Positions 43,922 through 53,012 of a stretch of DNA of 64,000 nucleotides are shown piece by piece. The notes below the pieces were generated by a model. It saw only the letters and a list, made by a program, of their open reading frames with translations. It searched no databases and was not told the origin of the DNA. Position 1 is the first letter of the stretch. Every line of letters starts with the position of its first letter. The DNA is taken from NCBI GenBank assembly GCA_934675205.1, contig CAKUPQ010000001.1:248001-312000 (forward strand). The letters run 5' to 3'. Position numbers and translations under genes: made by a program. The DNA comes from an uncultured Flavobacteriaceae bacterium (lineage in GTDB: Bacteria > Bacteroidota > Bacteroidia > Flavobacteriales > Flavobacteriaceae).

Positions 43922-44110
43922 TTTCGTTTTAGGGTTTTAAAATAAAGGGGCAAAGATAAAGTTTTTGTTTAAAGTTATTTGGTTATTTGTTTAAAGTTTA
44001 AAGTTGTTGGGTAATGGTTATTAGTTATTGGTAATGGTCTGCAACTGAAAACGGCAACTGTGAGCTAACTGAATACTAAAAACTTAACTAAATAATCTTA
44101 TTTTTGCAGT

Positions 44111-44554
44111 ATGAATACGACAGAAAACAAAATCCATTTTAAAGGAAAAGAGCTAAAAATCAATAATTCGATGTTGTTGTTTTTGGGTTCGGGAATCATT
44201 GACGGAAAAGAATATGCACTTTGGTCTTTGATTGTCTTTAACGGAAAGCGAGTAAACGATTCCGAAAGTTCAGAGATTTATTTGGATATCGAGTTTGCAA
44301 CACCTTTGACCTATACAGAAAACGGAACCATAAAATTGTTGGATATTGATGATGAATTGTTTTTTAGCAAAGTGCACCATATCCGAATTTTGGGAGAAAA
44401 TATCAAAACCGAAAAACAAGAAAAAGGAACAATTCAGCTTTTGGAATTTTCAAAAACGGCAGACAAAATAAATTATAAATCGGTTGTTGTGATTGATGGT
44501 TCACTTTTAGAAATTTCGTATAACGGAATCACAAAACTAATTGTGATGCAGTAA
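44111..44554 (+). CDS. Hypothetical protein
   Basis: 147 residues, no signal peptide and no membrane helix. The sequence is a beta-rich soluble domain ('MLLFLGSGIIDGKEYALWSLIVFNGKRVNDSESSEIYLDIEF', 'INYKSVVVIDGSLLEISYNGITKLIVM'). Not recognised. It is convergent with the peptide-binding lipoprotein gene, 10 bp away. It lies after a 190-bp spacer of low-complexity TTTAAAG/GTTATT repeats. Confidence 0.55.
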   Translation: MNTTENKIHFKGKELKINNSMLLFLGSGIIDGKEYALWSLIVFNGKRVNDSESSEIYLDIEFATPLTYTENGTIKLLDIDDELFFSKVHHIRILGENIKTEKQEKGTIQLLEFSKTADKINYKSVVVIDGSLLEISYNGITKLIVMQ

Positions 44555-44564
44555 TTTATAAAGT

Positions 44565-46151
44565 TTATTTTCTACCCTTTTTCAGTTGCAATAAATTCAA
44601 AGGATTAGGCTCTAAATTCTCAATGTTTTTGGAGGTAAAACGAACAGCTTTTTCATAAAAAAGCGGAATTACGGGAGCTTCGCTTATCACGATACTGTCC
44701 ATTTTTCGGTAAAGTGCAAAGCGTTTTTCGTTATTGGTTTCCAAAAATGATTTTTCGTACCATTCATCAAACAAATCATTTTTGAAATGAGTATAATTCG
44801 GACCGTTTGGAGCAAAGTTTTTGCTGTAAAAAAGCGAAAGATAATTTTCCGCATCGGGATAATCCGCAATCCAACTTCCTCTGAAAAAATCTACTTTTCC
44901 CGTTGCCATTCCTTGTCGCAAAGCCGAATTGGGTTGCACGTCAATTGTAACTTGGATTCCGATTTTTTGCCATTCTCTCTGTAAATATTCCGCAATATCC
45001 AAATACGAAGCATTTGTGCTTAACGCAATCGAAAGATTGTTGTTTTTTGTTTCGTCTTTATAGTCTTCGACCAATTTTTTAGCTTTAGCTAAATCATAAT
45101 CGTATCCGTTTAAATATCTCCCTTGAAGACCCTCGGGAATAAATCCGTTTGTAGCAGGAGTTCCCATATTGTTTCGGAGATAGGCTACCATTTTTGTTCT
45201 GTCAAATCCGTAATTCAGAGCTTGTCGGATTCGTTTATCAGACAAAATACTCTCCGGATTATCTACCTTAAAACCTAAATATTCTGTATTGAGATACGAG
45301 CCTTTGAGAGCCTTAAAATCATCTTGGTATTTTTGTTGTAACTCCCCTTGTGGAGTGAGAATTTCATCTTTGTACGAAGCATCTAATCCTGAAATAAAAT
45401 CGGATTTTCCTTGTACAAACTGCAAAAATCCGCTTTGTTTGTCGGGTAAAAACGTAACTGCAACAGCCTCAAAATACGGAAGTTGATTTCCGTTTTCGTC
45501 TTTTTCGTAATACATCAGATTTTTCCGAAGTACGAGTTTTACGTTTTCTTCCCAAAGTTTGAAAGCAAAAGCACCTGTTCCGATTGGTTTTTTTCGGAAA
45601 TTATATCCGTTTTCAAAACCCTCTTTCGGAACAACCGAAGCATATTTCATCGTGAGCAACCCCAAAAAGGCAGGGAAAGGCTTGTCTAAATTTATCTCAA
45701 AAAGTGTATCGTTTATGGCCCTGAAATCCTTTACGTTTCGCATTATCCAAGCTCCCGAAGATGCTGTTTTTTGGTCTGTCAATCTCGAAAAACTGTACTC
45801 AAAATCATATGCTTTTACCGTTCGTGTACTATCCGGAAAAACGGAATTTTTATGAAAATAAACATCATTTCGCAAGGTAAAGACATAGCCTTTTCCGTCT
45901 TCCGAAATTGTCCAATTTTTAGCAATATCGGGTTTGACGTTCAGACTATCATCAAGCTGAACCAATCCGTTAAAAAGTTGATTGGTAATCCAAATTTCGG
46001 CTTGTGTTCGTGCAAAGGCAGGGTCGAGAGTAGCTACATTTGAACTTTCGTTATAGCGAAAAACCATTTCTTCCCTGTCTTGTTTCTGATTATCGGAACA
46101 CGATAACAAAACAACAAAACAGAGCAAAAAAACATAACGAAAGTCCATCAA
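44565..46151 (-). CDS. ABC transporter peptide/solute-binding lipoprotein (SBP family 5)
   Basis: 528 residues. Lipoprotein signal (FVVLLSCSDNQ, Cys about residue 18). The family 5 pattern is clear: 'LDPAFARTQAEIWITNQLFNGLVQLDDSLNVKPDIAKNWTISEDGKGYVFTLRNDVYFHKN' and 'LNYGFDRTKMVAYLRN'. It binds oligopeptides or similar solutes outside the inner membrane. No permease or ATPase genes are adjacent, so the partner is elsewhere or the protein acts alone. Last gene of a minus-strand run after DoxX (12 bp). Confidence 0.9.
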   Translation of the reverse strand: MMDFRYVFLLCFVVLLSCSDNQKQDREEMVFRYNESSNVATLDPAFARTQAEIWITNQLFNGLVQLDDSLNVKPDIAKNWTISEDGKGYVFTLRNDVYFHKNSVFPDSTRTVKAYDFEYSFSRLTDQKTASSGAWIMRNVKDFRAINDTLFEINLDKPFPAFLGLLTMKYASVVPKEGFENGYNFRKKPIGTGAFAFKLWEENVKLVLRKNLMYYEKDENGNQLPYFEAVAVTFLPDKQSGFLQFVQGKSDFISGLDASYKDEILTPQGELQQKYQDDFKALKGSYLNTEYLGFKVDNPESILSDKRIRQALNYGFDRTKMVAYLRNNMGTPATNGFIPEGLQGRYLNGYDYDLAKAKKLVEDYKDETKNNNLSIALSTNASYLDIAEYLQREWQKIGIQVTIDVQPNSALRQGMATGKVDFFRGSWIADYPDAENYLSLFYSKNFAPNGPNYTHFKNDLFDEWYEKSFLETNNEKRFALYRKMDSIVISEAPVIPLFYEKAVRFTSKNIENLEPNPLNLLQLKKGRK

Positions 46152-46163
46152 TTTAGAGTAATT

Positions 46164-46574
46164 TTAAGCCAATAATCCTGTTTCTTTTTTATACAATGCA
46201 AAACGTCCTCCTCCTACACAATACAAGGCAAGAGCAGAAAACATATACAATAAATTAAGTTCCACAATCGGTGCTCCGTGCTGTCCTAATCCGAATCCTG
46301 AAGTTCCGAAAGCCAAAAAGATAGAAAAAACCATTGTAACAGCTACCAAAAGTGCAGAAATTCTCGTAAAGAATCCAAACAGAATACAAAGAGGAGCTAT
46401 TACTTCTCCCACAACAGCTCCTATCCATAAAAGCTCGGGAAGCCCTTTTGCAACCAGTAAATCTCTGATTCCCTGAAATCCGTGCATCAGCTTGTAGATT
46501 CCGTGAAATAACATTAAACCTCCCACTCCGATTCGGAGCAGAAGCTTTCCTAAATCAATTTTAATTTGTTTCAT
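46164..46574 (-). CDS. DoxX family membrane protein
   Basis: 136 residues with four membrane helices. 'LLRIGVGGLMLFHGIYKLMHGFQGIRDLLVAKGLPELLWIGAVVGEVIAPLCILFGFFTRISALLVAVTMVFS' is the DoxX pattern (Gly-His in helix 1, then 'GxxxExxGPLxLLxG'). Inner-membrane protein, possibly related to respiratory or sulfur oxidation chemistry; its specific role here is unknown. Confidence 0.85.
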   Translation of the reverse strand: MKQIKIDLGKLLLRIGVGGLMLFHGIYKLMHGFQGIRDLLVAKGLPELLWIGAVVGEVIAPLCILFGFFTRISALLVAVTMVFSIFLAFGTSGFGLGQHGAPIVELNLLYMFSALALYCVGGGRFALYKKETGLLA

Positions 46575-46663
46575 AAATAGTTAGTTTAAATTCGGATAAA
46601 ATTAACAAAAAGATTGATTGGTTGGTTTTATTTTGTTAATTTTCTTTTAAAACACCCAAAATA

Positions 46664-47584
46664 TTATTTATCCAAATCCTCTCTGATTCTTTCCATTATA
46701 GCCTTTCCTCCGTTTGCAAGAATTTCTAAAGCCGAGTTTTTTCCAAGAGAGTGATATTCGGAAATATCGGTAATTTTCTCAGTTTCTATTTTTTGTTTTC
46801 CGTCAAGAGAAAGCAAAACACCTTTGAAATGAATTTTATCATCTTTGATTTCAGCCAAAGCCCCAATAGGAGCTGTACAACCTCCCTCCAAGGTTTTCAG
46901 AAAATCTCTTTCTACGAAAGTGCAGATTTCAGTAGGTTTGTGGTTGAGTTTTTCGGTTGCTTTTTTGCTGAAATCATTGTCAGACCTGCAAACCACAACC
47001 ACAGCTCCCTGTGCAGGTGCAGGAATTATCCAATCCAAAACAATATGATTTTCGGGTTTTACGTCAATGCGTTCTAATCCTGCTTGGGCAAAAATAGCTC
47101 CGTTCCAATTATTGTCTTTGAGCTTTTGAAGTCTTGTATTTACGTTTCCTCTCAAATCGGTAATTTCGTGATTCGGAAAACGATTTAACCATTGGGCTTT
47201 ACGTCGTAAACTTCCTGTTGCTACGATTGCTTTTTCGTGATTCAGAAAATCGGTATTTTCGTTAAAAACCAAAATATCACTCGAATTAGCACGTTCCAAA
47301 ACAGCCGTCTGAATCACTCCGTTTGCCAATGTTGTCGGAACGTCTTTCATCGAATGAACAGCAATATCAATCGTCCCGTTGATTAGAGCAATATCAAGGG
47401 TTTTGGTAAAAACACCCGTAATTCCGAGTTCGTACAAAGGTTTATCCAAAACAATATCTCCCTCCGATTTTACTTTTACGATTTCGGTTTTGTAGCCTAA
47501 ATCATTGAGTTTTTTCTCAACCGTATGAGCTTGCCACAAAGCAAGTTGACTTTCACGAGTTCCTATTTTGATTATTTTTTCCAA
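46664..47584 (-). CDS. hemC: Hydroxymethylbilane synthase (porphobilinogen deaminase)
   Basis: 306 residues. Opens 'IKIGTRESQLALWQAHTVEKKL'; contains 'DIAVHSMKDVPTTL' (about 75-88), 'RRKAQWLNRFPNHEITDLRGNVNTRLQKL' and the dipyrromethane-cofactor Cys in 'LEGGCTAPIGALAEI' (about 235-249). It polymerises four porphobilinogens into hydroxymethylbilane for haem. Starts 4 bp after the CCA-adding enzyme gene ends. Complements hemN in the window. Confidence 0.96.
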   Translation of the reverse strand: MEKIIKIGTRESQLALWQAHTVEKKLNDLGYKTEIVKVKSEGDIVLDKPLYELGITGVFTKTLDIALINGTIDIAVHSMKDVPTTLANGVIQTAVLERANSSDILVFNENTDFLNHEKAIVATGSLRRKAQWLNRFPNHEITDLRGNVNTRLQKLKDNNWNGAIFAQAGLERIDVKPENHIVLDWIIPAPAQGAVVVVCRSDNDFSKKATEKLNHKPTEICTFVERDFLKTLEGGCTAPIGALAEIKDDKIHFKGVLLSLDGKQKIETEKITDISEYHSLGKNSALEILANGGKAIMERIREDLDK

Positions 47585-47588
47585 AGGT

Positions 47589-49025
47589 TTATTTTTTTAC
47601 TTTCTGCAATCCCATTTTTTTGGCTTTTTCCACTACAAAATTATAGGCAGATTCGTATTCGTTCGGAATTTCTCCCTCCAAAACAGCCTCTTTGACTGCT
47701 TCTTTGAGTATTCCAATTTCACGAGATGGTTTAAGACCGAAAATTTCCATAATTTCTTCTCCCGAAATAGGCGGTTGAAAATTCCGAACTCGGTCTTTTT
47801 CTTCTACTTCCACAATTTTTTTCCGAACAATCTTAAAATTATTGTGGTATTTCTGAAACTTTTTTGGGTTTTTGGTCGTGATATCAGCCTCACACAAAAT
47901 CATCAAATCATCAATATCTTCTCCTGCATCAAAAACCAACCTTCGCACAGCCGAATCCGTAACCTTATCCTCTGCAATCACAATCGGACGAGAGCTCATC
48001 ATCACGAGCTTTGAAACATATTTCATTTTTTGATTCAGGGGCAAATGCAATCTTTCAAAGATTTTTTTGACCATTTTTCCTCCCAAAAATTCGTGTCCGT
48101 GAAATGTCCAGCCTTGTTTTTTGTTGTATTTTTTGGTTGGAGCTTTTCCGATGTCGTGCAGTAATGCAGCCCAACGAAGCCATACATTATCCGTATGTGG
48201 AGCAATATTATCAACCACTTCGAGTGTATGATAAAAATTGTTTTTGTGAGTATGTCCCTCCATTTCTTCCACATTGTTCAAAGCCGTCAATTCGGGCAAA
48301 ATAATATCCAAAAGTCCTGTTTTGTACAACAGCAAAAATCCGACAGAAGGTTTTTCTGAAAGGAGAATTTTATTGAGTTCCTCAACAATCCGTTCTCCCG
48401 AAATAATATTGATTCTTTCTTTGTTTTTTGTAATCGAATGCAATGAATTTTCCTCGATTTCAAAATGAAGTTGCGAGGCAAAACGAATAGCTCTCATCAT
48501 TCGCAAGGGGTCGTCCGAATAGGTAATATCCGCATCAAGCGGAGTTCTGATGATTTTGTTTTCCAAATCCTTTAACCCTTCAAACGGATCAAGCAATGCT
48601 CCGTAATTCTTTTTATTCAAAGAAAAAGCCAACGCATTTATGGTAAAATCTCTTCTGTTTTGGTCGTCTTCCAACGTTCCGTTTTGGACAAGAGGTTTTC
48701 TGCTATCGAAATTATAGGATTCTTTTCTTGCTCCGACAAACTCAATATCCATATCCTTATAACGCAACATTGCTGTCCCGTAATTCTTAAAAATCTGAAC
48801 TTTGGGATTGTTTGGCAAAAACTCGGAAACTTTTTGAGCCAGTTCGATACCACTTCCGACTACTACAAAATCAATGTCTTTTTTGAAATCTCGCTTTAAA
48901 AAATAGTCCCTTACAAAACCTCCGATGACATACGAATCCACTCCCAAAAGTTCAGAGGCTCGGGATACAATTTCAAAAATCGGGTTTGTCAGGGCTTGTT
49001 TATAATTTGGTTTTTTATTCAACAA
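47589..49025 (-). CDS. cca: CCA tRNA nucleotidyltransferase with HD domain
   Basis: 478 residues. Class II nucleotidyltransferase head 'VIGGFVRDYFLKRDFKKDIDFVVVGSG' (G-G-x-VRD and DxD, about 34-58), then 'RRDFTINALAFSL' and 'DPLRMMRAIRFASQL'. An HD domain follows ('RWAALLHDIGKAPTKKY', about 274-290). It adds or repairs the 3' CCA of tRNAs; the HD part is a phosphohydrolase seen in many bacterial enzymes. Upstream of hemC, probably one operon. Confidence 0.94.
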   Translation of the reverse strand: MLNKKPNYKQALTNPIFEIVSRASELLGVDSYVIGGFVRDYFLKRDFKKDIDFVVVGSGIELAQKVSEFLPNNPKVQIFKNYGTAMLRYKDMDIEFVGARKESYNFDSRKPLVQNGTLEDDQNRRDFTINALAFSLNKKNYGALLDPFEGLKDLENKIIRTPLDADITYSDDPLRMMRAIRFASQLHFEIEENSLHSITKNKERINIISGERIVEELNKILLSEKPSVGFLLLYKTGLLDIILPELTALNNVEEMEGHTHKNNFYHTLEVVDNIAPHTDNVWLRWAALLHDIGKAPTKKYNKKQGWTFHGHEFLGGKMVKKIFERLHLPLNQKMKYVSKLVMMSSRPIVIAEDKVTDSAVRRLVFDAGEDIDDLMILCEADITTKNPKKFQKYHNNFKIVRKKIVEVEEKDRVRNFQPPISGEEIMEIFGLKPSREIGILKEAVKEAVLEGEIPNEYESAYNFVVEKAKKMGLQKVKK

Positions 49026-49038
49026 TTCTGTTTTTTAC

Positions 49039-50022
49039 TTAATAGCCTATGTTTACTAAAATTGGACCCGTCCAATCTGTTTTGGTTCCATTACTGCAAA
49101 CCGTTCTGACATAAAAATGATAATCCATATTTTGATACATAGATATGTATGTAACTGTTTGAGAAGTACCAAACTCTATATTTCCATAAGTAGGAGGCTG
49201 ACTTGGTGACACCAAGTTATATTCGTAATTGTTATTTCCTCCTAAATCTCCCCAAGTAAAATTTGCTCCGACAGCCTGATTACTCGAATTCCGAACTACT
49301 GTATATTGTACATTATGAGGAGTAACACATTGATTATAACCCGTTTCGGCAAAATATGAAAGAGGCTCTGACCACCTGCTCCACCCTAATGATGAAGAAC
49401 ACCAACTACGAACATAAAAATCATAATATTGTCCTTGTATCAAGGTAATATTTTCGGTAAAATTATTGTTAGAAGTTACGACTGTACCGACTCCCGCACC
49501 AACAGGAAATCCTTGTGTTCCATACTCTATCTGAAAGTAAGAAGGAGAATCATAAAAACTATATTGCCATTTTAATCCTGTCCAATTATTAAAGTAAAGC
49601 TCTTCAGGAACAATTTCGCAAAAAGGCTCAAAAGAATAAACAACAGGTCCATACCATTGGGAATACTGACCTTGTGCATTTACTGCTCTTATATAAAAAG
49701 AATAAAGAACTTCTGTATTTATATGAAAATCAGAATCATTAAGATATTTAACCGTTGTATTTGAATGATGGAAAGTAAGATTACTGCCAGTAGAAGGGAT
49801 ACTATTATTCGAAGAATAATCATAAAATACTTCATAATATATAGCTCCTCCAACAGAACTGTATTGGAACTCCGCATAACCAAACTCCTGCTGATTAATA
49901 GTGAAATTTGTTATTTCTAATCCGTTTGAATTATCTTCATTGCTGCTATCACTTGAACACGATAACAACGCAAAAGATAGAAATAATACAAAAAAATGGT
50001 TTTTCTTAAAAATAATTTTCAT
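49039..50022 (-). CDS. Surface lipoprotein with fibronectin III-like repeats
   Basis: 327 residues. Lipoprotein signal (FVLFLSFALLSCSSDSSNEDNSN) with a Ser/Asp/Asn tether after the Cys. The rest is three FN3-like repeats, each ending in a variant of 'YYFYVRTVC' (for example 'VLYSFYIRAVNAQGQYSQWYGPVVYSF', 'YYDFYVRSWCSSSLGWSRWSEPLSYF', 'DYHFYVRTVCSNGTKTDWTGPILV'). Probably a surface-exposed binding or spacer protein. Function unknown. Confidence 0.8.
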   Translation of the reverse strand: MKIIFKKNHFFVLFLSFALLSCSSDSSNEDNSNGLEITNFTINQQEFGYAEFQYSSVGGAIYYEVFYDYSSNNSIPSTGSNLTFHHSNTTVKYLNDSDFHINTEVLYSFYIRAVNAQGQYSQWYGPVVYSFEPFCEIVPEELYFNNWTGLKWQYSFYDSPSYFQIEYGTQGFPVGAGVGTVVTSNNNFTENITLIQGQYYDFYVRSWCSSSLGWSRWSEPLSYFAETGYNQCVTPHNVQYTVVRNSSNQAVGANFTWGDLGGNNNYEYNLVSPSQPPTYGNIEFGTSQTVTYISMYQNMDYHFYVRTVCSNGTKTDWTGPILVNIGY

Positions 50023-50077
50023 TGTAGTTTGTTTTTATTGCAAAATTAGTGATTGTTTTTAATCGGACGAAATAACT

Positions 50078-51133
50078 TTATTTACAATGTTTTTCGATTA
50101 GCTTTTCTGCTCTGATTTGTCCTAAATCTTTAAGTTCTTTCCAAATCAGACAGGCATTTGCGAAATCTTGGGTATGAAAATAAACAACCGCTTTATTGTA
50201 TAACGCATCGAGATTTTCTGCATCTATCTTAAAAGAATCTGTAAAAAATTGTAAGGCTTCGGAATATCTGTTTTTGTTAAAAGCATCAATTCCGTTTTGG
50301 TAAAGCGTATATGCCTGTCCCTTTTCTTTAAAAGAGGGTTCGTAATAATTATTGTCGAAAATAGAAGTATCTTCCGTAAAATGAACGAGTTCTATTTCGA
50401 AGCGTTTGTCTGATTCCCTATTATCCAAAACAAACGGAATTTCAATTTTAGAATAATCTTCAAATTCGTCCAAATCCCAATCTTCAAAAGGCACATTAAA
50501 TATTTCCGTCAAAAGTGCTGTTTCTTTTTCGACATTTTTCTTTTTTTGAAGATTGATACTGTCAAACAGAACAAACGACTCCTCATTTTCTAAATCAATA
50601 ACATAAAGACCTTTGGTTCTGTACGGAGTTTTACTCGTCTTTTTCAACAAACTCATTTTGTCGGTATATTTTTTCATCGTTGGAGTAAAATATTTTTCTG
50701 CAACGAGAACACTGTCACGATTTTCTTCTTTTTTTCTTTGATGAATCACTTCTTTTCGGGTCAAAAAATAACGCTTTAGCTTGTTTGCCTCTATTTCGGA
50801 AGAAACTTCCGTCAGAACTAATGTTTTTCCTGTCAATTCCTCAATCTCATAGTTCATATCAGGAGTGGCAAGTATCGGAAAATCTCGAATGGAATAAAAA
50901 ACCTCCTTTGCATTTTGAGGATAAACGGATAACGGTTTAATCAAAAGGCTATTCTTGTTTACGAAAGAAAAGCTCAGCCGATAATCATTGGATTTATAAG
51001 GCATATTCACAGGACTTCCGTCTTGCATTTCAGAACTTACTTCTATCCATTCACCAATCAAATTAGACTCACTAATTTGAGCTTTGATTTGTGAGGAAAC
51101 AATAACCATCAAAAATAGTACTATTTTTTTCAT
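50078..51133 (-). CDS. Secreted TPR protein, hypothetical
   Basis: 351 residues. Sec signal (MKKIVLFLMVIVSSQIKAQ). The N-terminal half begins 'ISESNLIGEWIEVSSEM', a lipocalin-like start. The C-terminal part contains a TPR pair 'LYQNGIDAFNKNRYSEALQFFTDSFKIDAENLDALYNKAVVYFHTQDFANACLIWKEL' ending in 'LIEKHCK'. The last Cys-containing 'L..KHC' resembles the C-termini of similar flavobacterial TPR proteins. Precise role unknown. Confidence 0.65.
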   Translation of the reverse strand: MKKIVLFLMVIVSSQIKAQISESNLIGEWIEVSSEMQDGSPVNMPYKSNDYRLSFSFVNKNSLLIKPLSVYPQNAKEVFYSIRDFPILATPDMNYEIEELTGKTLVLTEVSSEIEANKLKRYFLTRKEVIHQRKKEENRDSVLVAEKYFTPTMKKYTDKMSLLKKTSKTPYRTKGLYVIDLENEESFVLFDSINLQKKKNVEKETALLTEIFNVPFEDWDLDEFEDYSKIEIPFVLDNRESDKRFEIELVHFTEDTSIFDNNYYEPSFKEKGQAYTLYQNGIDAFNKNRYSEALQFFTDSFKIDAENLDALYNKAVVYFHTQDFANACLIWKELKDLGQIRAEKLIEKHCK

Positions 51134-51146
51134 ATTCTATTGTGTT

Positions 51147-51716
51147 TTACTTTCGTATAATGGTAACCCTGCTGTCTAAAGTCAGCTTTATGATTGTTGA
51201 GGGTTTGTCCATTTTTTTATCCTGGTGCAAATTTACTACATAATCCACACCTTTAATAATTTCGGGGTTGATTTCGGAAAAAGATTTGGGAGCGGGTTCT
51301 CCGCTAATATTGGCAGAAGTCGAAACAAGCGGCTTTTTCATTCGTTCCATAAGGTTATAACAAAAAGGCTCTTTTACGATTCGGATTCCTACGGAATTGT
51401 CTTCTGCAATGATTTCTTTAGCAATATTTCTCGGTTTGTCGAGAATAAGTGTAGTGGGTTTCTCGGAAAATTCCCAAATCTGAAAAGCTGTTTCGGGAAT
51501 TTCGTTAAATAGCTGATACAACAATCTGTCTCCGTTTACGAGTGCAATCATACTTTTGGATTCGGCTCTTTTTTTAAGGGCAAAAATCTTTTTTACTGCC
51601 TCCGAATTGGTCGCATCACAACCAATTCCCCAAACCGTATCAGTCGGATAAAGGATAATTCCTCCGTTTTTGATTACCTCAAAAGCGTTGTGGACTTCTG
51701 TTTTTATATCATTCAT
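51147..51716 (-). CDS. L-threonylcarbamoyladenylate synthase
   Basis: 189 residues from ATG 51714-51716 (MNDIKTEVHN); an ATG 36 bp upstream would overlap the HTH gene's stop. YrdC/Sua5 core: 'GGIILYPTDTVWGIGCDATNSEAVKKIFALKKR' (about 20-52) and 'STSANISGEPAPKSFSEI' (about 130-147). It makes threonylcarbamoyl-AMP for t6A37 modification of tRNA in the cytosol. It lacks the C-terminal Sua5 domain, so it is TsaC/YrdC-like. Directly downstream of the HTH gene. Confidence 0.92.
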   Translation of the reverse strand: MNDIKTEVHNAFEVIKNGGIILYPTDTVWGIGCDATNSEAVKKIFALKKRAESKSMIALVNGDRLLYQLFNEIPETAFQIWEFSEKPTTLILDKPRNIAKEIIAEDNSVGIRIVKEPFCYNLMERMKKPLVSTSANISGEPAPKSFSEINPEIIKGVDYVVNLHQDKKMDKPSTIIKLTLDSRVTIIRK

Positions 51717-51735
51717 TTTATTACAGAACTTTGAA

Positions 51736-52128
51736 TTATTGCGTTTTGTCAATTACTTTTTTCAGATTTACGATTATTTCCATAAACATTTTGCGTTCTT
51801 CATTGAATGAGCTGACAAGTGTTTGTATTTGTTGGATAAAAATTTTTCTTTCTTCCTCTGTCGTACCCAAATATACTTTTTCAGCTGAAAAGAAACCGTC
51901 ATTATTAAAACATTTAGCAAATGCTTTGGCTTCGTTAAAGCTCAAAAGCTCCTCCAATTCTATACCATATATTTTTGCTATATCCCTCATTCTGCCAATA
52001 TCCATTTTAGTGGCATTGTTTTCCAAATTAGCATAAGTTCGCCTTTCGATGTTCAGTTTTTCGGCTACTTCTTCTTGTGTATAGCCTTTAAGTTTACGTA
52101 ATATTTTGAGTTTTTCGCCTACTTTCAT
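51736..52128 (-). CDS. XRE-family HTH transcriptional regulator
   Basis: 130 residues. HTH_3 domain at 2-60 ('VGEKLKILRKLKGYTQEEVAEKLNIERRTYANLENNATKMDIGRMRDIAKIYGIELEELL'), followed by a C-terminal coiled helix ('IQQIQTLVSSFNEERKMFMEIIVNLKKVIDKTQ') that probably mediates dimerisation. Upstream of the Sua5-like gene. A candidate operator (52167-52187) lies between it and the divergent lipoprotein gene, suggesting it may regulate one or both. Confidence 0.85.
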   Translation of the reverse strand: MKVGEKLKILRKLKGYTQEEVAEKLNIERRTYANLENNATKMDIGRMRDIAKIYGIELEELLSFNEAKAFAKCFNNDGFFSAEKVYLGTTEEERKIFIQQIQTLVSSFNEERKMFMEIIVNLKKVIDKTQ

Positions 52129-52166
52129 AATGCTGTTTTTTGGTTGTGCTAATATATGAATTGAAT

Positions 52167-52187
52167 TTCAAAAAACATCGTTTTGAA
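52167..52187. promoter_or_regulatory. Candidate operator between HTH gene and lipoprotein gene
   Basis: TTCAAAA-N7-TTTTGAA, a perfect 7-bp inverted repeat 38 bp upstream of the HTH start. XRE-type proteins often autoregulate through such sites. Inference only. Confidence 0.35.
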
Positions 52188-52310
52188 GTAAAGATACAGA
52201 TTGTAAGTAAAAAATACCGATATGTTTGTTATTTCTGCCAAAATGGTAACAGAAACCTCCTAACCTTTGCAGTATAAAATAATTGTATAACTTTTTTAAA
52301 ATTTTTAATT

Positions 52311-52919
52311 ATGAAACAATTTAAAATTATTATTTTTGGTTTGTTGTTCGTTTTGTTCGGAGCAACACTATTTTGGGCTTGTTCTTCAGAGGAAGAACAT
52401 ACAACTGACACAAAAGCTAACTTCAGAACTTTTAATGGGCAAGAGTTAGCAGATTTGCAACATCTTGTAAACAATTTTTATGAGAGAGAAGTAACTTTAA
52501 CAATAGGGGTAACAGCAACAGCAAGAGGAAATGATGGTTTTTATGACTGTACGGAAATAATCATTGACTCCGATACAAGAGCAAGAGGGTATTTGGTTTC
52601 AAAACAAGCAACAGGGGAGTTTCTTTATTTTGCAGATGTGGACAGAACTAATTACATTCTTACGGGTGTTGATATAAGAGAAAATCAAACAATGATTTTA
52701 AACGATATCAATTCAGAGCCTATTTATTTGGAAACTAATGAGTTTGATTTTATTGAGATTATAGAAACCCCCATTTATCAAACAGAAGGAAGGTTCTGGG
52801 GTTGGTCTTGTGGACCTAAATGGTATCTGCCAGTTAATGGAAGTCTGCAGTGTTTTCAAAATTGTCATTACTATATAGTGTTTATGCAGGCTAGTGATAT
52901 AGTTATAAGACCTTGTTAA
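52311..52919 (+). CDS. Hypothetical lipoprotein
   Basis: 202 residues, not recognised. Lipoprotein signal (FGLLFVLFGATLFWACSSEEE, Cys about residue 24). After the tether there is a soluble domain ('LVNNFYEREVTLTIGVTATARGNDGFYDCTEIIIDSDTRARGYLV... TGEFLYFADVDRTNYILTGVDIRENQTMILNDINSE'). The C-terminus carries four Cys ('CGPKWYLPVNGSLQCFQNCHYYIVFMQASDIVIRPC') that could form disulfides or a metal site. Possibly paired with the following gene. Confidence 0.6.
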   Translation: MKQFKIIIFGLLFVLFGATLFWACSSEEEHTTDTKANFRTFNGQELADLQHLVNNFYEREVTLTIGVTATARGNDGFYDCTEIIIDSDTRARGYLVSKQATGEFLYFADVDRTNYILTGVDIRENQTMILNDINSEPIYLETNEFDFIEIIETPIYQTEGRFWGWSCGPKWYLPVNGSLQCFQNCHYYIVFMQASDIVIRPC

Positions 52920-52953
52920 TTAACAAAAAACAATGGAATAGATTACATTTATT

Positions 52954-52993
52954 AACCAAGAGTGGTTTGTTAAAAAACAAACTGCTCTTGGTT
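52954..52993. terminator. Hairpin between the lipoprotein and regulatory-domain genes
   Basis: AACCAAGAG and CTCTTGGTT close a long imperfect stem that also pairs GTTTGTT with AACAAAC. No T-run follows, so it is a weak terminator or mRNA stabiliser. Confidence 0.5.
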
Positions 52994-53012
52994 ATTAACT
53001 AAATCCTTTTTT

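Noticed and set aside
43950-44090. Regulatory repeat upstream of the 147-aa gene
   Set aside because: The TTTAAAG/GTTATT low-complexity repeats have no dyad symmetry or regular period and resemble ordinary slippage DNA.
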